Source: Mikania micrantha (Eukaryota > Streptophyta > Magnoliopsida > Asterales > Asteraceae). From it: a DNA stretch of 64,000 bases. A program made the position numbers and the translations under genes. Location: positions 92,774,215-92,838,214 of the forward strand of contig CM018696.1 in the NCBI GenBank assembly GCA_009363875.1, given 5' to 3'. Under the pieces are notes generated by a model. The model saw only the letters and a program-made list of their open reading frames with translations. It ran no database searches and was not told the DNA's origin. How positions within the stretch are numbered: position 1 is the first letter of the stretch; the number at the start of each line of letters is the position of its first letter. Positions 1 to 11,490 of this stretch are shown here, piece after piece.

Positions 1-327
1 AAACATAAAGGTAATTTATGAAACCAAAAGATTAAGAGTAAAATACTCGTAAAACACATGCATCTATGCAAGTAATTTACTCTAAACATTTGTTCTCATG
101 CAACTCTTGTCACTATTTATTATTTCATTTCACTCATACCTACTCATAAATAATTATATATTTAATATATGTTTGAAATAGTAAAACCCCAAATATAAAA
201 TTTTACACCAAACTCCTTCAATATGTAAGGATGAGAAACCTTTTATCTATAAAACAAATAAAATTTATAATTTTTCGTAATTTTTTGGATAGGATATGCT
301 TGAGAATACATGATGCAAGTGCTATAA
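1..327. other. AT-rich spacer, no gene seen
   Basis: AT-rich DNA with no recognisable coding or RNA feature. It ends at the left TAA flank of the MITE that follows. Confidence 0.5.
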
Positions 328-638
328 GACTGGGCACAATGGCCTCCCCGCCCTCCCAGCGGCTTCAGTCCTTTCGGCGGCTTCCAGCGGGAACACCGCC
401 CCCCACCTCAGCGGCTCCCGCCCAACCCCCTTCCACGGCCCCCGCTCCCTGCTACCCTTCTCGCATTCTGATTGGTGCCAACCCTCTTTCTCGCTTTCTG
501 ATTGGTGCCAAGATAATGGTGGGGAAGGGTTTTCAGTGGGGTGACCACTGCGGGGTTTAAGGTTTTCAGTGAGGTGATGACGTGGCATGAAATTTTGGTG
601 GGGAAGGATTTTCAGTGGGGTGACCGCTGTGGATAGTC
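328..638. mobile_element. Harbinger-like non-autonomous MITE
   Basis: A GC-rich block in AT-rich surroundings. The two ends are imperfect inverted repeats: GACTGGGCACAATGG at the left resembles the reverse complement of the right end, GACTATCCACAGCGG. The flanks are TAA on the left and TAG on the right, close to the 3-bp TWA target duplication of PIF/Harbinger elements. The interior repeats a phrase of the type 'tttcagtggggtgacc', which is also present in inverted orientation at 12411-12440. The open frames across it (for example 231-560) have no family resemblance and are treated as chance. Confidence 0.5.
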
Positions 639-641
639 TAG

Positions 642-3400
642 GTGTAAACATCTAACACTCTTGATTCACAGTGCAAAACACTTCTTTAATTCACGCAAGA
701 TTTTACATCGGAAATTCTTTTTATGGCGTGCATTTGCTATGTTTGTGTTTTTGATTTTTCGTTTTTTTTTGTTTTAAAACTTGACAAGACTACGAGACCA
801 TACTTAATTAAAGTTGTAAATAAGACGTATGGAGTGGGGCTTAGCTAGAGCTTGAACTCGGAAATTAACAAACCAAACTCAACTCAACTTTTAAATTCAA
901 ACTAAAATATTGAGCTTCAAGACGAGCTCACTCCAGGAAATTTTATTATCAAAGGTTATTGGATTTCAAATTATATAATTAGAAATATTTTCATTTATTA
1001 TATTAAATTTAAAATAAGAAGTTTGTTATATTAAATAACTATGTTAAATCTCGTGTGTTACACGGGTTGAATAAATTAAATTTTATATATTTTATAATGA
1101 AAAAAGTAATGTTTATAAAAACACGCATATTCCATTAGTTTAACAAACATGTGTATTTATTAAAAACATGTATATTCCATTAATTTAATGACCATGTAAT
1201 TGATAAATATTAACTTTATTAAAATATATCTGTCTTTTAAATATTTTTTTTTATCATATTTAAATTAATTTGAATTACAGTTAATATTAAAAATTTAAAA
1301 CATATGAAAAATTATGAATTAAAACTTAGATTTTTTTAGAAAAAATAATTAATATAATAATTGGTCAATTTATTAAATTATTAATATTAAAAATGAATGT
1401 TAATAAATGAATTAATACTCTAAATTTAAGGCAGAAAGATATGGTATAACATGATTCATTGCATGACAAGTGACATACAAAAACATTTAATTTATTATAT
1501 AAGACAGATAAAATCATTAAATATAAATAAAATGGCAAAGTAAAATCGGCCAAATAAAAAGTGTGTAAGAAATATACTTTGTTAGAAAAAATGATGCAAG
1601 TAAATTTACCCATGTTCTGTGACGGGGCAATATGATTAAAACCCGTAGCAGAGTGGTGTAATAGTATGACTAAAAGAAACATATAAAGTTACGACTATCA
1701 ATCATGGAGATTGAAACATAGATAGAAAAATTCCTCGTACGCTAAAGCTTAATAATAATAAAATTAAAACGGAAATTTAACAACAAAAAATTCAAGCATG
1801 TTTTGACATAAACCGAAGGATAACGTTAATAGTGCATTTCAAAACGTCCATAAACCGCATTTATCGTCTCTCACTTAGCTCCGATCTAGTGTCGTCGCTC
1901 ACAGTCCAAGAAGAGTAATCCTTTCATTGGCTAGCAGGATTACGCTTAATGGGATAGACCAATCATCGGTTCCTTCTTCTACTAGTTCTGGAGTCAAACC
2001 AGCAAAGATTGAATAATGAGAAAACTAATATGTAATCAATCAAATAAAAGTTCACAGAAATACAAATCAAGTAGTGATCATAAAGACTAAATTCAATTTA
2101 ATAATGAGAAAACAAATTAGGATTGAAGACAAAAGAAAATAGTTTGAAGAAATTAAAATACAGCGACACCATTTTGCCATGATATTATTAAGAAGATGGG
2201 CTATTCTCATTTAGATTATCAAGAATGCATAACATTCTAGAAAAATATATAATACGAAGAAAATATGTAGCAAAGTATGATGATCAATATTTAAAAGAAA
2301 ACATACGTAGAATTACAAATTATTTAAGAGAATGAAATTATAAATTATTTAAGAGAGAATGTGAGATTTAAAAGATTTAAATTAAAAAATTTAATTACCT
2401 AAATTAGTGGGTATAAGATTACTCAAATACCCTTTTAACAATTAAAATAAATAAATATTTTGAAATTATGTGATTGGTGGATTTCAGTTATCTTGGTTCT
2501 TAAAATATAAAAGTTTTCTTATGAACTATTCCCTGTATATATGTGTGTTTGTTATGACTCACATGGTTTCGTTTACTCTTTTTAAAGGGCAATTCTAAAT
2601 GGAATATACAGAAATAAAAAAGAAATACAAAGTAACATAAACCAAAAATTAAAAGGAAGGAAAAGAGGCCCAAAATAGAAAATGCTTGAAAATGGATTGA
2701 AACCCAAATGCTCAAACACAAACTCGTGCTATTGAAAAACTTGTGACTCAAGAGTCCGTCCTAAAAAAGCTTGGTGTGAAATAAAATCATTTAAAACAAG
2801 CCGAGTTCGAGCCAAGGTAGGCTCGGCTCGATTATATATAGACGCACACACATATATTTAGGGGTTAGATTCACTAAAAAGATATTTTTACACTATAAGA
2901 GTAAGAAACAATATAAGTTTGACATGTGACATATTAAAAATATAAACAAATCTAGTACAAAAAAAACACAAAACTACTACAAAAAAAATTCAGAACAAAA
3001 AATATATATAAAGTTTGTATCATGTGAAATCCAATCTTGGAGGGAACACTTAAACTTTATCTAGGCAATACATTTGCAAAAGCTATATCTGGGCAGTACA
3101 TTTGCAATCTTTGAAAATAAAAATGTGTTCCACATTTAACCATATTAAAATTGATGCTTTTATTCAAACCCTAATTTTTTATTCAACTTTAATGTGAACT
3201 ATATATTTATTTTCAATATTCCAAACGAACAACATAGATGTGTTTAAAAGTTTTCTATCTAAGGTAGCAAAAAGGAGATCCAACCAGCTAGACTACACAC
3301 CAATTATGTAAAAAAAATGAGAACAAATTGTCTAAACCATACGAAAGGTGTTAGGTGGTGTTTGTTTTTAAGAGGAAAAATGACAGCAGTCTGCAGACCA
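642..3400. other. AT-rich spacer with repeat remnants
   Basis: No gene is supported. A hairpin near 1051-1070 (CGTGTGTTACACGGG) resembles a decayed Helitron 3' end on the minus strand, but the CTRR end is not intact. The short open frames here (1365-1682, 2500-2751) have low-complexity hydrophobic translations typical of AT-rich noise. Confidence 0.5.
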
Positions 3401-3495
3401 CATCTGCAGAAATACGTAGAAGAAGAGGTGTACCAAATCTTTGCAAAATGCAAGAAAACTGTTTGTTTTTTAACGTTTGTTGACTGTTAAAATAA

Positions 3496-3725
3496 ACTGG
3501 TGGTGGTGTACGGACGATGGTGGTGGGTAACGGAGGTGGCCGACGATGGTGGTGGTTGGGGCTGGCCGAAGGTGGCCGAAGATGGTGGGGGTGGACATTG
3601 GTGATCGACGGTGGTGGTGGTGGTGGTGGTGTCTGACTTTGGTGGTGGTGGGGGACAATGGTGCTAGACTGTGGTGGTGGACAGTGACGCTGGACGGTGG
3701 GTGGTCAATGGTGTTGGTGGGAAGC
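3496..3725. repeat. GGT/TGG-rich imperfect microsatellite
   Basis: Plus-strand DNA is dominated by ggt/gtgg triplets, with a clean run of GGT around 3608-3630. Both strands therefore stay open and encode Trp/Val-rich or His-rich peptides. These peptides are a composition effect. The G-runs could form G-quadruplex structures (inference). Just downstream, 3739-3815 carries a fragment of a 'taggggtgagcaaaaaaccg' hAT-type repeat. Confidence 0.7.
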
Positions 3726-3894
3726 GTTGCTTTGAGGATAGGGGTGAGCAAAAAACCGAACCGAAATAGCCTAAAAAACAAACCGAACGAATAACCGGAA
3801 AAAACCGAACCGATTTTTATTCTGTGTAACAAATTCCGTTCTGAGATTTACATATACTTATCAACTAATTACCCAAATGCTAAAATTTTACTAT

Positions 3895-5383
3895 GTGACA
3901 ACATAAGATTCAAGCGCCTGATTTTACGCGTCAACATTCCGTTAAATGTTAGTTCTTAGGGATTAAAAATCTTTATATATACTCATCAGACGTCTGTTCG
4001 TTTCGTTTTCTCAAATTGAAATTAGGCTCCTCTTCTTCCTGGCTAAAAACACGCTCGAATTATTGATTTCTCATGCGAGGTTTGATCAGGACATCTGAGG
4101 GAGGGTTGCTGATTCGAATGTGTCTGTACAAGATAATCGAACGATCCTCTAATTGCTTCCTCAACAGCCGATGATGTAGATGGTCATTGATTCTTATCTT
4201 ATCTATGTTGTATGATCAGATGTCATCCTCTAATTGCTTCCTCAACAGCCGATGATGTAGATGGTCATTGATTCTTATCTTATCTATGTTGTATGATCAG
4301 ATGTCTTGGGTGCACTACTTCTGATCATATAAACATCATCGCATCTCGTCTCTCATTTATAAATCCTCTCACGTGCACACACACAAAACAAATATTAGAG
4401 TTTGTTTTGGGGCTTTTAATAGAGGCAACAAATGGTTGGTCGCTGATCTTGAAAGATCATAACATTCATGAATTAGGTTAATTAGTTTTGTTTTATAATC
4501 AGCGTATTGTTGTTTGATTTTATTCTTTTTATTTTTTGGAATTACGGTTTAACCTAATTGTTAATTTGTGTTTGTTTTTACATTCTGAGATTTGATCAAG
4601 ACATTGAGGGTTCCTGAGCACCTGTACAAGATAAAGCAACTAAACAAATCAACATGTCTTTCTGTTTTAGTTGTTTTATATTATACAGGTGCTCAGGAAC
4701 CCTCAATGTCTTAATCAAATCTCAGAATGAAAAAACAAATACAAATCAACAATTAGGTTAAGCCGTAATTCAAAAAAATAAAAAGAATAAAATCAAACAA
4801 CAATACGTTGATTCAAAAACAAAATTGACTAACCCTTATGCACAGATGTGATGACGTTAAGGATCGGCGACTAACCATTTGTTGCCTCTATTAAAAGCCC
4901 CAAACAAACTCTGATGTTTATTGTATGTGTGCACGCAAGATAGATTAAATTTATAAATAAGAGACAAGATGCGATGGTGTTTATATGATTAGAAGTAGGG
5001 CACCCAAGAAATCTGATCACAATAAGTTATCATAAAACAAGGATAAGATAAGAATCACTGACCATCTACAACATCAGCGTTTGAGGAAGCAATTAAGGGA
5101 TCGATCGAATTATCTTGTATAGACAAGCTCGAATACTCGCATGTCGTGATCAAACCTCACATGAGAAATCAACAATTCGAGTAAAACCTAATCGACGATC
5201 TTTGCACGTCGGTTGCTTTTCGAGTGTGTTTTAAGACAGGAAGAAGGGGAGCCTAATTTCAATTTGAGAAACAAAACGAACAGATGTCTGACGAGTAGAT
5301 ATAAAGATTTGTAATCCCTGAGATTTAACATCTAACAGAATGTTGACGCGTAAAATCAGACGTGTGAAGCTTGTTGTTGTAAC
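3895..5383. repeat. 1.49-kb foldback palindrome (long inverted repeat)
   Basis: The left arm (from 3895) is matched by the right arm (to 5383) in reverse complement, almost to the centre. Matching landmarks are TGATTTTACGCG near 3918 with its complement near 5347, CTCAAATTGAAATTAGGCTCC near 4011 with its complement near 5252, and CCTGAGCACCTGTA at 4613-4626 with its complement at 4684-4697. The arms are about 740 bp and the loop is under 60 bp. They differ by scattered substitutions, and the left arm carries an extra ~80-bp tandem copy (4144-4303). Outer ends GTGACAACA and GTTACAACA are similar, suggesting a foldback or long-TIR Mutator-like element. No convincing target duplication is seen. 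Confidence 0.8.
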
Positions 5384-6459
5384 AGATAATAATAATTTCA
5401 TCTTAATTTTTAGTTTTTTTCTCTTTTATTAAATAAACTAGTTTTATTTGGCTCGCGCGTTGCGTGGAGGATATGGATTTGGTTGTGTTAGTTGCAAAAT
5501 CAAAGTTCATCAAGGGCAGGTGTTGTTGCTTATATTATTTAAAAAAATCTAATCCATGTTACATGTTATAATTATTTTAGTTGAAGAAGTTGAGATGCAA
5601 AACTAACCTTCTTGTTTTAGTTTTCAGGCACGTTGCTAATTCATCTTAATCCAACGACGAAAACTCTTGCGTTAGAAGAAGCGCCTAATCCCGTCCGCTA
5701 AATCCGTAGCTTCTTCCTTTATGTTAGACTAATACAATTCCGGGTGCATATTCCATTTGTGCATCTGCAGTTCCCTTTTATTTTTGTCTGATATGTTCCA
5801 AAGCATATCTAGTGTAATATAGGGAATTCTAATCAAACTGAAAAGGGAGAAAGTGTCATAGTGAGAATGATAAAAGTGAAACTAAAACATCTAATGGAAA
5901 GAAAATTAAAGAAACCGTTAGCAAAGGAAGGTAATAAGATTAATAAGGGTAGTTTGGTTGTTTTTAAACGAAAGAAACAAACAAACAAAAATACCCAGTA
6001 TATTCCCACTTTTTAGTAGGGTCTGGGGGGGAAGGATAGACACAAACCTTACTCCTATCCCAGTTGGAATAGAGAGGCTACTCCGAAGGAGTCCCCGGCT
6101 CAAAGGTCATCCCAACATTTTTAACGTTATTTTCACAAAATAAGTAAAATAACGTTAAAATTAGTGCAATTTTACTTTAGCCCCTTGAGGGCCCACACAT
6201 ATATACATTATATGTGTACACCGCAAATGGGGCGTGTTTAAAACGAAAGAAGAGTATGCTTAAAAAAAAACTATGCGGCGGGATGCTTTAGAATCACCGA
6301 CAACGCATTTATGTAGGGTTAAAATATTTTCAGGCAACATTCAAACAAAAACATGATGAATGTAAACAAAAATTGGGATACCCGCTCGTTAAATTAACCT
6401 GAAGAACATGAAAGAACATTCCACATACACGTTAATACAACACTAAGCAAGTAGCAACG
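5384..6459. other. Spacer; possible Helitron end and a hairpin
   Basis: No gene is seen. On the minus strand a CTAG followed by T at 5441-5438, preceded by a GC-rich stem-like sequence, resembles a Helitron 3' end, but no 5' end was found. At 6119-6160 there is a perfect 15-bp inverted repeat, ttttaacgttatttt, with a 12-nt loop. Confidence 0.4.
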
Positions 6460-6800
6460 AAACATACCTTAAAAGAGTGCACAAGTAAAAGTGTGCATAA
6501 CATCACTCTTGAAGCTGAACCCAACATGTGTTTGCTGCGTATATTCAACACCCTTGTTTCATCTACGTAACAAACTCAAAAGAAAAAAAAAAACATTTGA
6601 ATAAACATGAGTGACTATAAAATAAATTATTGCAAGTGAAGTAGAAAAATAAAATAAAAATACTCACGCGTGGTCTTGGTGCCCCTATGACCATACATAG
6701 GAGAAGTTGTGTATTTGTCTCCGTTGAATGCCTTGTCAATTTCGTAAGTTTCGAATTGCTTTGGCCAGAGAGCAGCTTTCGTATCCTAATTGATGTATTT
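6460..6800 (-). pseudogene. Decayed exon-like segment, unidentified
   Basis: Read on the minus strand, about 6790-6667 gives a hydrophilic coding-like peptide containing WPKQFETYEIDKAFNGDKY. It is followed by a good donor (GTGAGTA), and a possible next exon begins near 6568 after a TACGTAG acceptor. Stop codons lie in both parts, so it is not an intact gene. I do not recognise the family. The young copia element has inserted beside it, and another exon-like piece lies on the far side of the insertion (11857-11961). Confidence 0.25.
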
Positions 6801-6940
6801 GTCTGTTGTATCATCTCTTCCATTAACAGACAGTTGCACAACAACATTAATAACTCTGCACGTGGTATTAGAAGGTTGTGTTCAGAATGCGAAGAATCTG
6901 AGTGGGCTTTCAGCAATTTTTCTATTTCAAATATAATGCA

Positions 6941-7078
6941 AATTAATCACGTATGGAAATAATTGTATGTATTGTTATTGAATATTGAGAAAATACATGA
7001 GTATAAATAGAGAACATAAATACACCTAGATCCCTCTAATATTAGTTTAATACATTTGCAATATAAAGTTGTCTAATA
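6941..7078 (-). repeat. 3' LTR of the copia element
   Basis: 138-bp repeat matching 11709-11846. Its outer edge meets atgca of the target duplication. Its inner edge meets a polypurine tract (minus-strand GCGGGGGAGT, about 7079-7088). The ends are AATTA/TAATT-like rather than TG...CA. Confidence 0.93.
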
Positions 7079-7090
7079 CTCCCCCGCAAG

Positions 7091-10000
7091 CTAAGGGCGG
7101 GGAGCGACCTGTAGCTTGGACCGTAAGAAGAGGAATCTTTGTGTGGATAATGGTTTTGTGAAAACATCGGCAATCTGATCATTTGTAGAGATGAACTGAA
7201 CAGAAAGCTTTCCTTGTGCAACTTTTTCTCTAACAAAATGAAAATCAACTTCGACATGCTTTGTACGGGCATGAAACACAGGATTAGCCGATAAGTATGT
7301 GGCACCAAGATTATCACACCATAGAGTAGGAATAGATGGCATAGGGACTTGAAGTTCATGTAGCAAAGTTTGTAGCCAAGTAAGCTCGGCAACTGTGTCT
7401 GCCAAGGCTTTATATTCAGACTCTGTGGATGACCGAGAGACAGTCTTTTGCTTGCGAGCAGACCAAGAGATGAGATTCGATCCAAGATATATAGCAAATC
7501 CCCCGGTGGATCGACGGTCATCGAGGCACCCAGCCCAATCTGCATCCGAAAAGGCAGTCAAGGAACGAAAAGCAGCATCACTGTAGGCATGAAGAACCGT
7601 TCCCGACGTATGTTGAATGAGAAGACCTAAATCAGAAGTGCCCTGAAGATATCGTAATATACGTTTGACTGCAGACCAGTGATTCTCAGTAGGAGAATGC
7701 ATAAATTGGCAGACTTTGTTAACTGCATATGTGATGTCTGGACGAGAAAGGGTAACATATTGAAGAGCCCCCACAATCTGTCGATACTGGACTGGATTGT
7801 TAAAGGGAGAGCTATCACCAAGTGCAAGATTCGCAGTGGTGGTGATGGGAGTAGGCACGGGCTTGGCAGCAGAAAGACCCGCGCGAGTAAGAAGCTCCAA
7901 TATATACTTTCGCTGAGATAACAAAAGGCCATCAGTATGTGGAATAACCTCAACACCCAAAAAATAAGAAAGGGACCCCATATCTTGAATAGCAAAAGTG
8001 GAACTTAGATTTTTCACAACTTCATCAATAGCCCGTGAATTGTTTCCTGTCAGGATAATATCATCAACATAAACCAACATGTATAAGACAGTCCCCTGAT
8101 TGGAATAAATGAAAAGAGATGGATCAGTTTTGGAGCCCGTGAAACCAAGGGATAGTACAACGGTGGAGAGTCTGTGAAACCATGCACGTGGTGCCTGCTT
8201 TAGCCCATACAAAGACTTGTGAAGTAGACATACATGATCCGGTTTTTGTGGATCAACAAAGCCAGGTGGTTGCTGTAAATAAAATGTTTCCTGAAGATCA
8301 CCGTGTAAAAAGGCATTTTGGACATCTAGTTGTCGGAGCGACCACTTTTGTGTAACAGCCAATGATATGACAAGGCGGATCGTGGTAGACTTAACTACCG
8401 GACTAAAAGTCTCGTGATAGTCAATACCTGGTTGTTGGTTGAAGCCCTTAGCAACTAAACGTGCCTTGTATCGTTGTATAGCTCCATTTTGGTCACGTTT
8501 AAGTTTGTAAACCCACTTACAGGCAACTATGTTGGCATTCGAGACCCGAGGAACCAAAGACCATGTTCCATTTCTTATCAAGGCTAAGTATTCTTCTGAC
8601 ATGGCGTTTCGCCACTTAGGATCTTTGTTAGCAATGGCAAAGGTGGCAGGTTCGGTTGGAGAGGTGTTTGTTGTGTGAAAAGAGGCTGGTTGATATTTGT
8701 TATTTTGTTTTGGATTTGGACGGAGATTGGGAGGTCTGAGACGGACTGGTGGTGAGTTATTTGGGGCAGCAGTGGAACTCTGTGAGGGTGTGCTGTGTGA
8801 TGTGTTGTTTGGGGCAGGTTGTGAATGGGATTGGGGTGGATTTGGGGCTGTTTGTGGAATGGTGGGAGAGGAATTAGGAGCTGTTAGATCAGGTTCATGT
8901 GAGGCAGCAGTAGGTATTTCAAAAAAGATAGGTTGTTTAGGGGGGCTGGGCTGTTTAGGGGGGGCAGGCTGTTTAGGACGGCGTTGGTAGGTGCGAAGTG
9001 GAGGAGTAGAACCGGCTGGAGGTGTGTGAGGCGGAGTAGTAGGCATGGTTGGGGCTGGTAGATCAGTGGGAAATGAAGAAAAATAAGGATCAGGGGCGGA
9101 TTGGGGTGTAGGAGAGGAGGGGAGCTGAAAAGGGAAGACTTGCTCATGAAAACGAACATGTCGAGCAATGTAGAGTCGATCGGATTTGGGGTCAAAACAC
9201 CGATAGCCGTGATGGGATGGACTATATCCAAGAAATACGCAAGGAATGGACCGAAAATCCATTTTGTGTTTGTTGTAAGGACGAAGATGAGGAAAACATT
9301 GGCATCCAAAAATGCGTAAAAAGGAGAAATTTGGTGTATGATGAAAGACTTGTTCAAATGGAGAAAGTGAAAAGTTTGTACGAGATGGCATGCGATTAAT
9401 AAGGTAAACAGCAGTGTCGAAAGCAAAATGCCAGAAACGTTTGGGAACGTTTGAGTGAGCGAGTAAAGTGAGGCCTGTCTCAACGACATGTCGATGGCGT
9501 CGTTCAACAAACCCATTTTGTTCACTGGTATGCGGGCAAGATAAGCGGTGAATGATCCCGAGTGAAGTAAAGAAACGAGAGAGATTGCGGAATTCCCCAC
9601 CCCAGTCAGTTTGAACTGTTTTTAATTTTGTGTTAAATTGACGTTCAACCATAACAAGAAATCGTTTAAAGGTTTCATACACATCAGATTTACGTGCTAA
9701 AGGAAAGAACCACATAAACCTAGAATAGTGATCAACACATAAGAGAAAATAATTATGCCCATCAAAAGAAGTAACCGGAGCTGGGCCCCACACATCACAA
9801 AACACCAAATCTAAGATATTATTACTCTTATAATTAGAAGATAACAAATGAAGTTTTGATGATTTTCCAATTGAACACGAGTTACAAAGGGAATTCAAAC
9901 TATTATTTAAAACAGGTAAATGAAATTTGGATAACATAGAAGATAAAAGCTGATGATGTGGGTGTCCGAGTCTGTGATGCCATGTCATTGGAGAGACTTT

Positions 10001-10459
10001 TGTGGTAGAAAAAGCAACTTTAGAAACTGGTGAGACTTGAGGAAGACAAATGGAATATAGGCCATCAGTGCTTGGACCCGTGAGGAGGGTGATGCGTGTA
10101 AACTTGTCCTTCACAGCAAAGAAATTTGAGTGAAATTCAAAGAATACATGATTATCAAGACAAAATTTTTGAACAGAAAGTAAGTTCTTTTTAATTTCAG
10201 GAACATGTAGAATATTGGTTAAGGAAAATGTTTTGTTGGGTGAAGAAAATTTACTGCTGCCAATATGAAGGATAGGAAGTGCTTTACCATTGCCAACAAA
10301 AAGATTGTCCTCCCCATAATAGGGTTCAGAGGTGTCAAAAGTGGAAAGATCAGGTGCAACATGGTTCGTGGAACCCGTGTCTGGAAGCCAAGAAGAAGCT
10401 GCCTGTGAGCGAGCAGCTGCATATTTGCTGAAGGTTGCCTGCCCCGAATAGTAGAAGGA
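7091..10459 (-). CDS. pol: Copia pol polyprotein: protease, integrase, RT, RNase H
   Basis: The pol frame is open from just after a TGA at 10462-10460 to a stop at 7091, about 1,122 codons. Its first part has the aspartic protease motif DTGS (about 10390), so the recognisable pol starts well before the first conventional start-like codon (a GTG at 10114). Next come the pre-integrase HHRLGHP segment, the integrase core with its D, D and E residues (CDVWGP, QTDWGGEF, VERRHRH), and reverse transcriptase with KWVYKLK and YVDDI. RNase H/C-terminal motifs DADWAG, STESEYKAL, CDNLGA and HARTKHVEVD follow. No stop breaks these domains. Relative to gag it lies in the -1 frame, so translation needs a frameshift or the copy has lost one base. 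One RNase H oddity is a doubled motif, AYSDA then AFSDADWAG. Confidence 0.93.
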   Translation of the reverse strand, partial: SFYYSGQATFSKYAAARSQAASSWLPDTGSTNHVAPDLSTFDTSEPYYGEDNLFVGNGKALPILHIGSSKFSSPNKTFSLTNILHVPEIKKNLLSVQKFCLDNHVFFEFHSNFFAVKDKFTRITLLTGPSTDGLYSICLPQVSPVSKVAFSTTKVSPMTWHHRLGHPHHQLLSSMLSKFHLPVLNNSLNSLCNSCSIGKSSKLHLLSSNYKSNNILDLVFCDVWGPAPVTSFDGHNYFLLCVDHYSRFMWFFPLARKSDVYETFKRFLVMVERQFNTKLKTVQTDWGGEFRNLSRFFTSLGIIHRLSCPHTSEQNGFVERRHRHVVETGLTLLAHSNVPKRFWHFAFDTAVYLINRMPSRTNFSLSPFEQVFHHTPNFSFLRIFGCQCFPHLRPYNKHKMDFRSIPCVFLGYSPSHHGYRCFDPKSDRLYIARHVRFHEQVFPFQLPSSPTPQSAPDPYFSSFPTDLPAPTMPTTPPHTPPAGSTPPLRTYQRRPKQPAPPKQPSPPKQPIFFEIPTAASHEPDLTAPNSSPTIPQTAPNPPQSHSQPAPNNTSHSTPSQSSTAAPNNSPPVRLRPPNLRPNPKQNNKYQPASFHTTNTSPTEPATFAIANKDPKWRNAMSEEYLALIRNGTWSLVPRVSNANIVACKWVYKLKRDQNGAIQRYKARLVAKGFNQQPGIDYHETFSPVVKSTTIRLVISLAVTQKWSLRQLDVQNAFLHGDLQETFYLQQPPGFVDPQKPDHVCLLHKSLYGLKQAPRAWFHRLSTVVLSLGFTGSKTDPSLFIYSNQGTVLYMLVYVDDIILTGNNSRAIDEVVKNLSSTFAIQDMGSLSYFLGVEVIPHTDGLLLSQRKYILELLTRAGLSAAKPVPTPITTTANLALGDSSPFNNPVQYRQIVGALQYVTLSRPDITYAVNKVCQFMHSPTENHWSAVKRILRYLQGTSDLGLLIQHTSGTVLHAYSDAAFRSLTAFSDADWAGCLDDRRSTGGFAIYLGSNLISWSARKQKTVSRSSTESEYKALADTVAELTWLQTLLHELQVPMPSIPTLWCDNLGATYLSANPVFHARTKHVEVDFHFVREKVAQGKLSVQFISTNDQIADVFTKPLSTQRFLFLRSKLQVAPRP

Positions 10460-11490
10460 TCACGATTTGGACACAGAGAAGGAACATGACCTATGCCACA
10501 CCTGTTGCAGGTTCCATAAACAGTATTTTGAGTAGAAGCCCAACTAAACTGGCTTCGGTTACCACCTCCTTGTGATCGATCTCCTTGGTTCCTAGTGTTG
10601 AAGTTGGTGCGTCCCCGTCCACGAGAGCGATTGTTACCAGACCTGTTTGTGTAGAAGGCTTGGGAAGTGGGGTTCGATTGTGTAGGTTGCAATTGAAGAC
10701 CAAGTTGACTCATAAGTTGTTGTAGGGCCTGCAGGGTAGCTGGTGGAACTGAAGTGAAGCCAGGAATAGCTGCAGAGGGGCTGTTAGGATTGGTAGCAGC
10801 CATGAAGGCTTGAGCTGAAGGGGCTGGAGCTGTTGGCTTCTGGATCATGTAATCATGATCAGCAAAAAGAGAGTATAATTCGATGAAAGAGGTGGGAAAT
10901 TGGCGGGTTAAAATTGTGGACTTGAGAGCATTGTATTCCTCTCGAAGACCAGCAACAACCAACATAACCAAGTCTTTATCTGAGATAGGCTGACCAATAT
11001 TTGCTAAAGCATCAGCATACTCCTGGGCCCGGTTGAGATAGGCAGGGGAGGACTCATCACCTTTCATGGTGATCCGAAGAAGCTGATTCTTTAGGGTGAA
11101 TTCCCGGGAAGAAGTTTTGGGTGCATATGCTCGTTCAAAGGAAAGCCAGATTTCCTGAGATGTATTTCCTTGAACATGGGCAAAAGAAGCTTCAGAGACA
11201 GTAGAGATAATAAGCATACGGACATGAGCATCGTTTGAAACCCATGTAGTGAAATCAGGGTTAGGTTGAGGAGGGAGGATAAGGGTGTCTTTGTCAGTAG
11301 GTGGCGGAGGCTGTAGCATTGCTGGTGGACAGGGTAGGGTTCCATCAACATAGCAATACAAGGAGTTTGTAATGAGGAAAGGCTGAATCATAGCCTTCCA
11401 ATAGCCATAGTTGGTAGGAGAAAGCTTGAAAGCGAACTTATGGGAGTTATGAATTGTCTTCTCAGCAGCAGAAAAAAGGGCGATCACCAT
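10219..11490 (-). CDS. gag: Copia gag (UBN2-type) with zinc knuckle
   Basis: Gag-like capsid protein of the element, which would package its RNA. The frame is open from an upstream ATG at 11718, but that codon lies inside the LTR. The ATG at 11490 opens directly into the typical plant copia gag start (FKLSPTNYGYWKAMIQPFL) and is preferred. A Gln/Ser/Arg-Gly-rich C-terminal region is followed by a CCHC zinc knuckle, CNRCGIGHVPSLC. After the knuckle the translation loses similarity, because the protease-pol sequence continues in the -1 frame; the last ~70 residues are therefore out-of-frame tail. The 5' leader (11581-11660) holds short tandem copies of 'gatgtagacctcc'. Confidence 0.88.
   Translation of the reverse strand: MVIALFSAAEKTIHNSHKFAFKLSPTNYGYWKAMIQPFLITNSLYCYVDGTLPCPPAMLQPPPPTDKDTLILPPQPNPDFTTWVSNDAHVRMLIISTVSEASFAHVQGNTSQEIWLSFERAYAPKTSSREFTLKNQLLRITMKGDESSPAYLNRAQEYADALANIGQPISDKDLVMLVVAGLREEYNALKSTILTRQFPTSFIELYSLFADHDYMIQKPTAPAPSAQAFMAATNPNSPSAAIPGFTSVPPATLQALQQLMSQLGLQLQPTQSNPTSQAFYTNRSGNNRSRGRGRTNFNTRNQGDRSQGGGNRSQFSWASTQNTVYGTCNRCGIGHVPSLCPNRDPSTIRGRQPSANMQLLAHRQLLLGFQTRVPRTMLHLIFPLLTPLNPIMGRTIFLLAMVKHFLSFILAAVNFLHPTKHFP

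Noticed and set aside
3470..3832. His-rich and Trp/Val-rich open frames on both strands
   Set aside because: They follow from the GGT-rich repeat composition and have no gene context.
10112..10114. GTG at 10114 as pol start
   Set aside because: The same frame is open to 10459 and includes the protease DTGS motif, so this is an internal Val codon.
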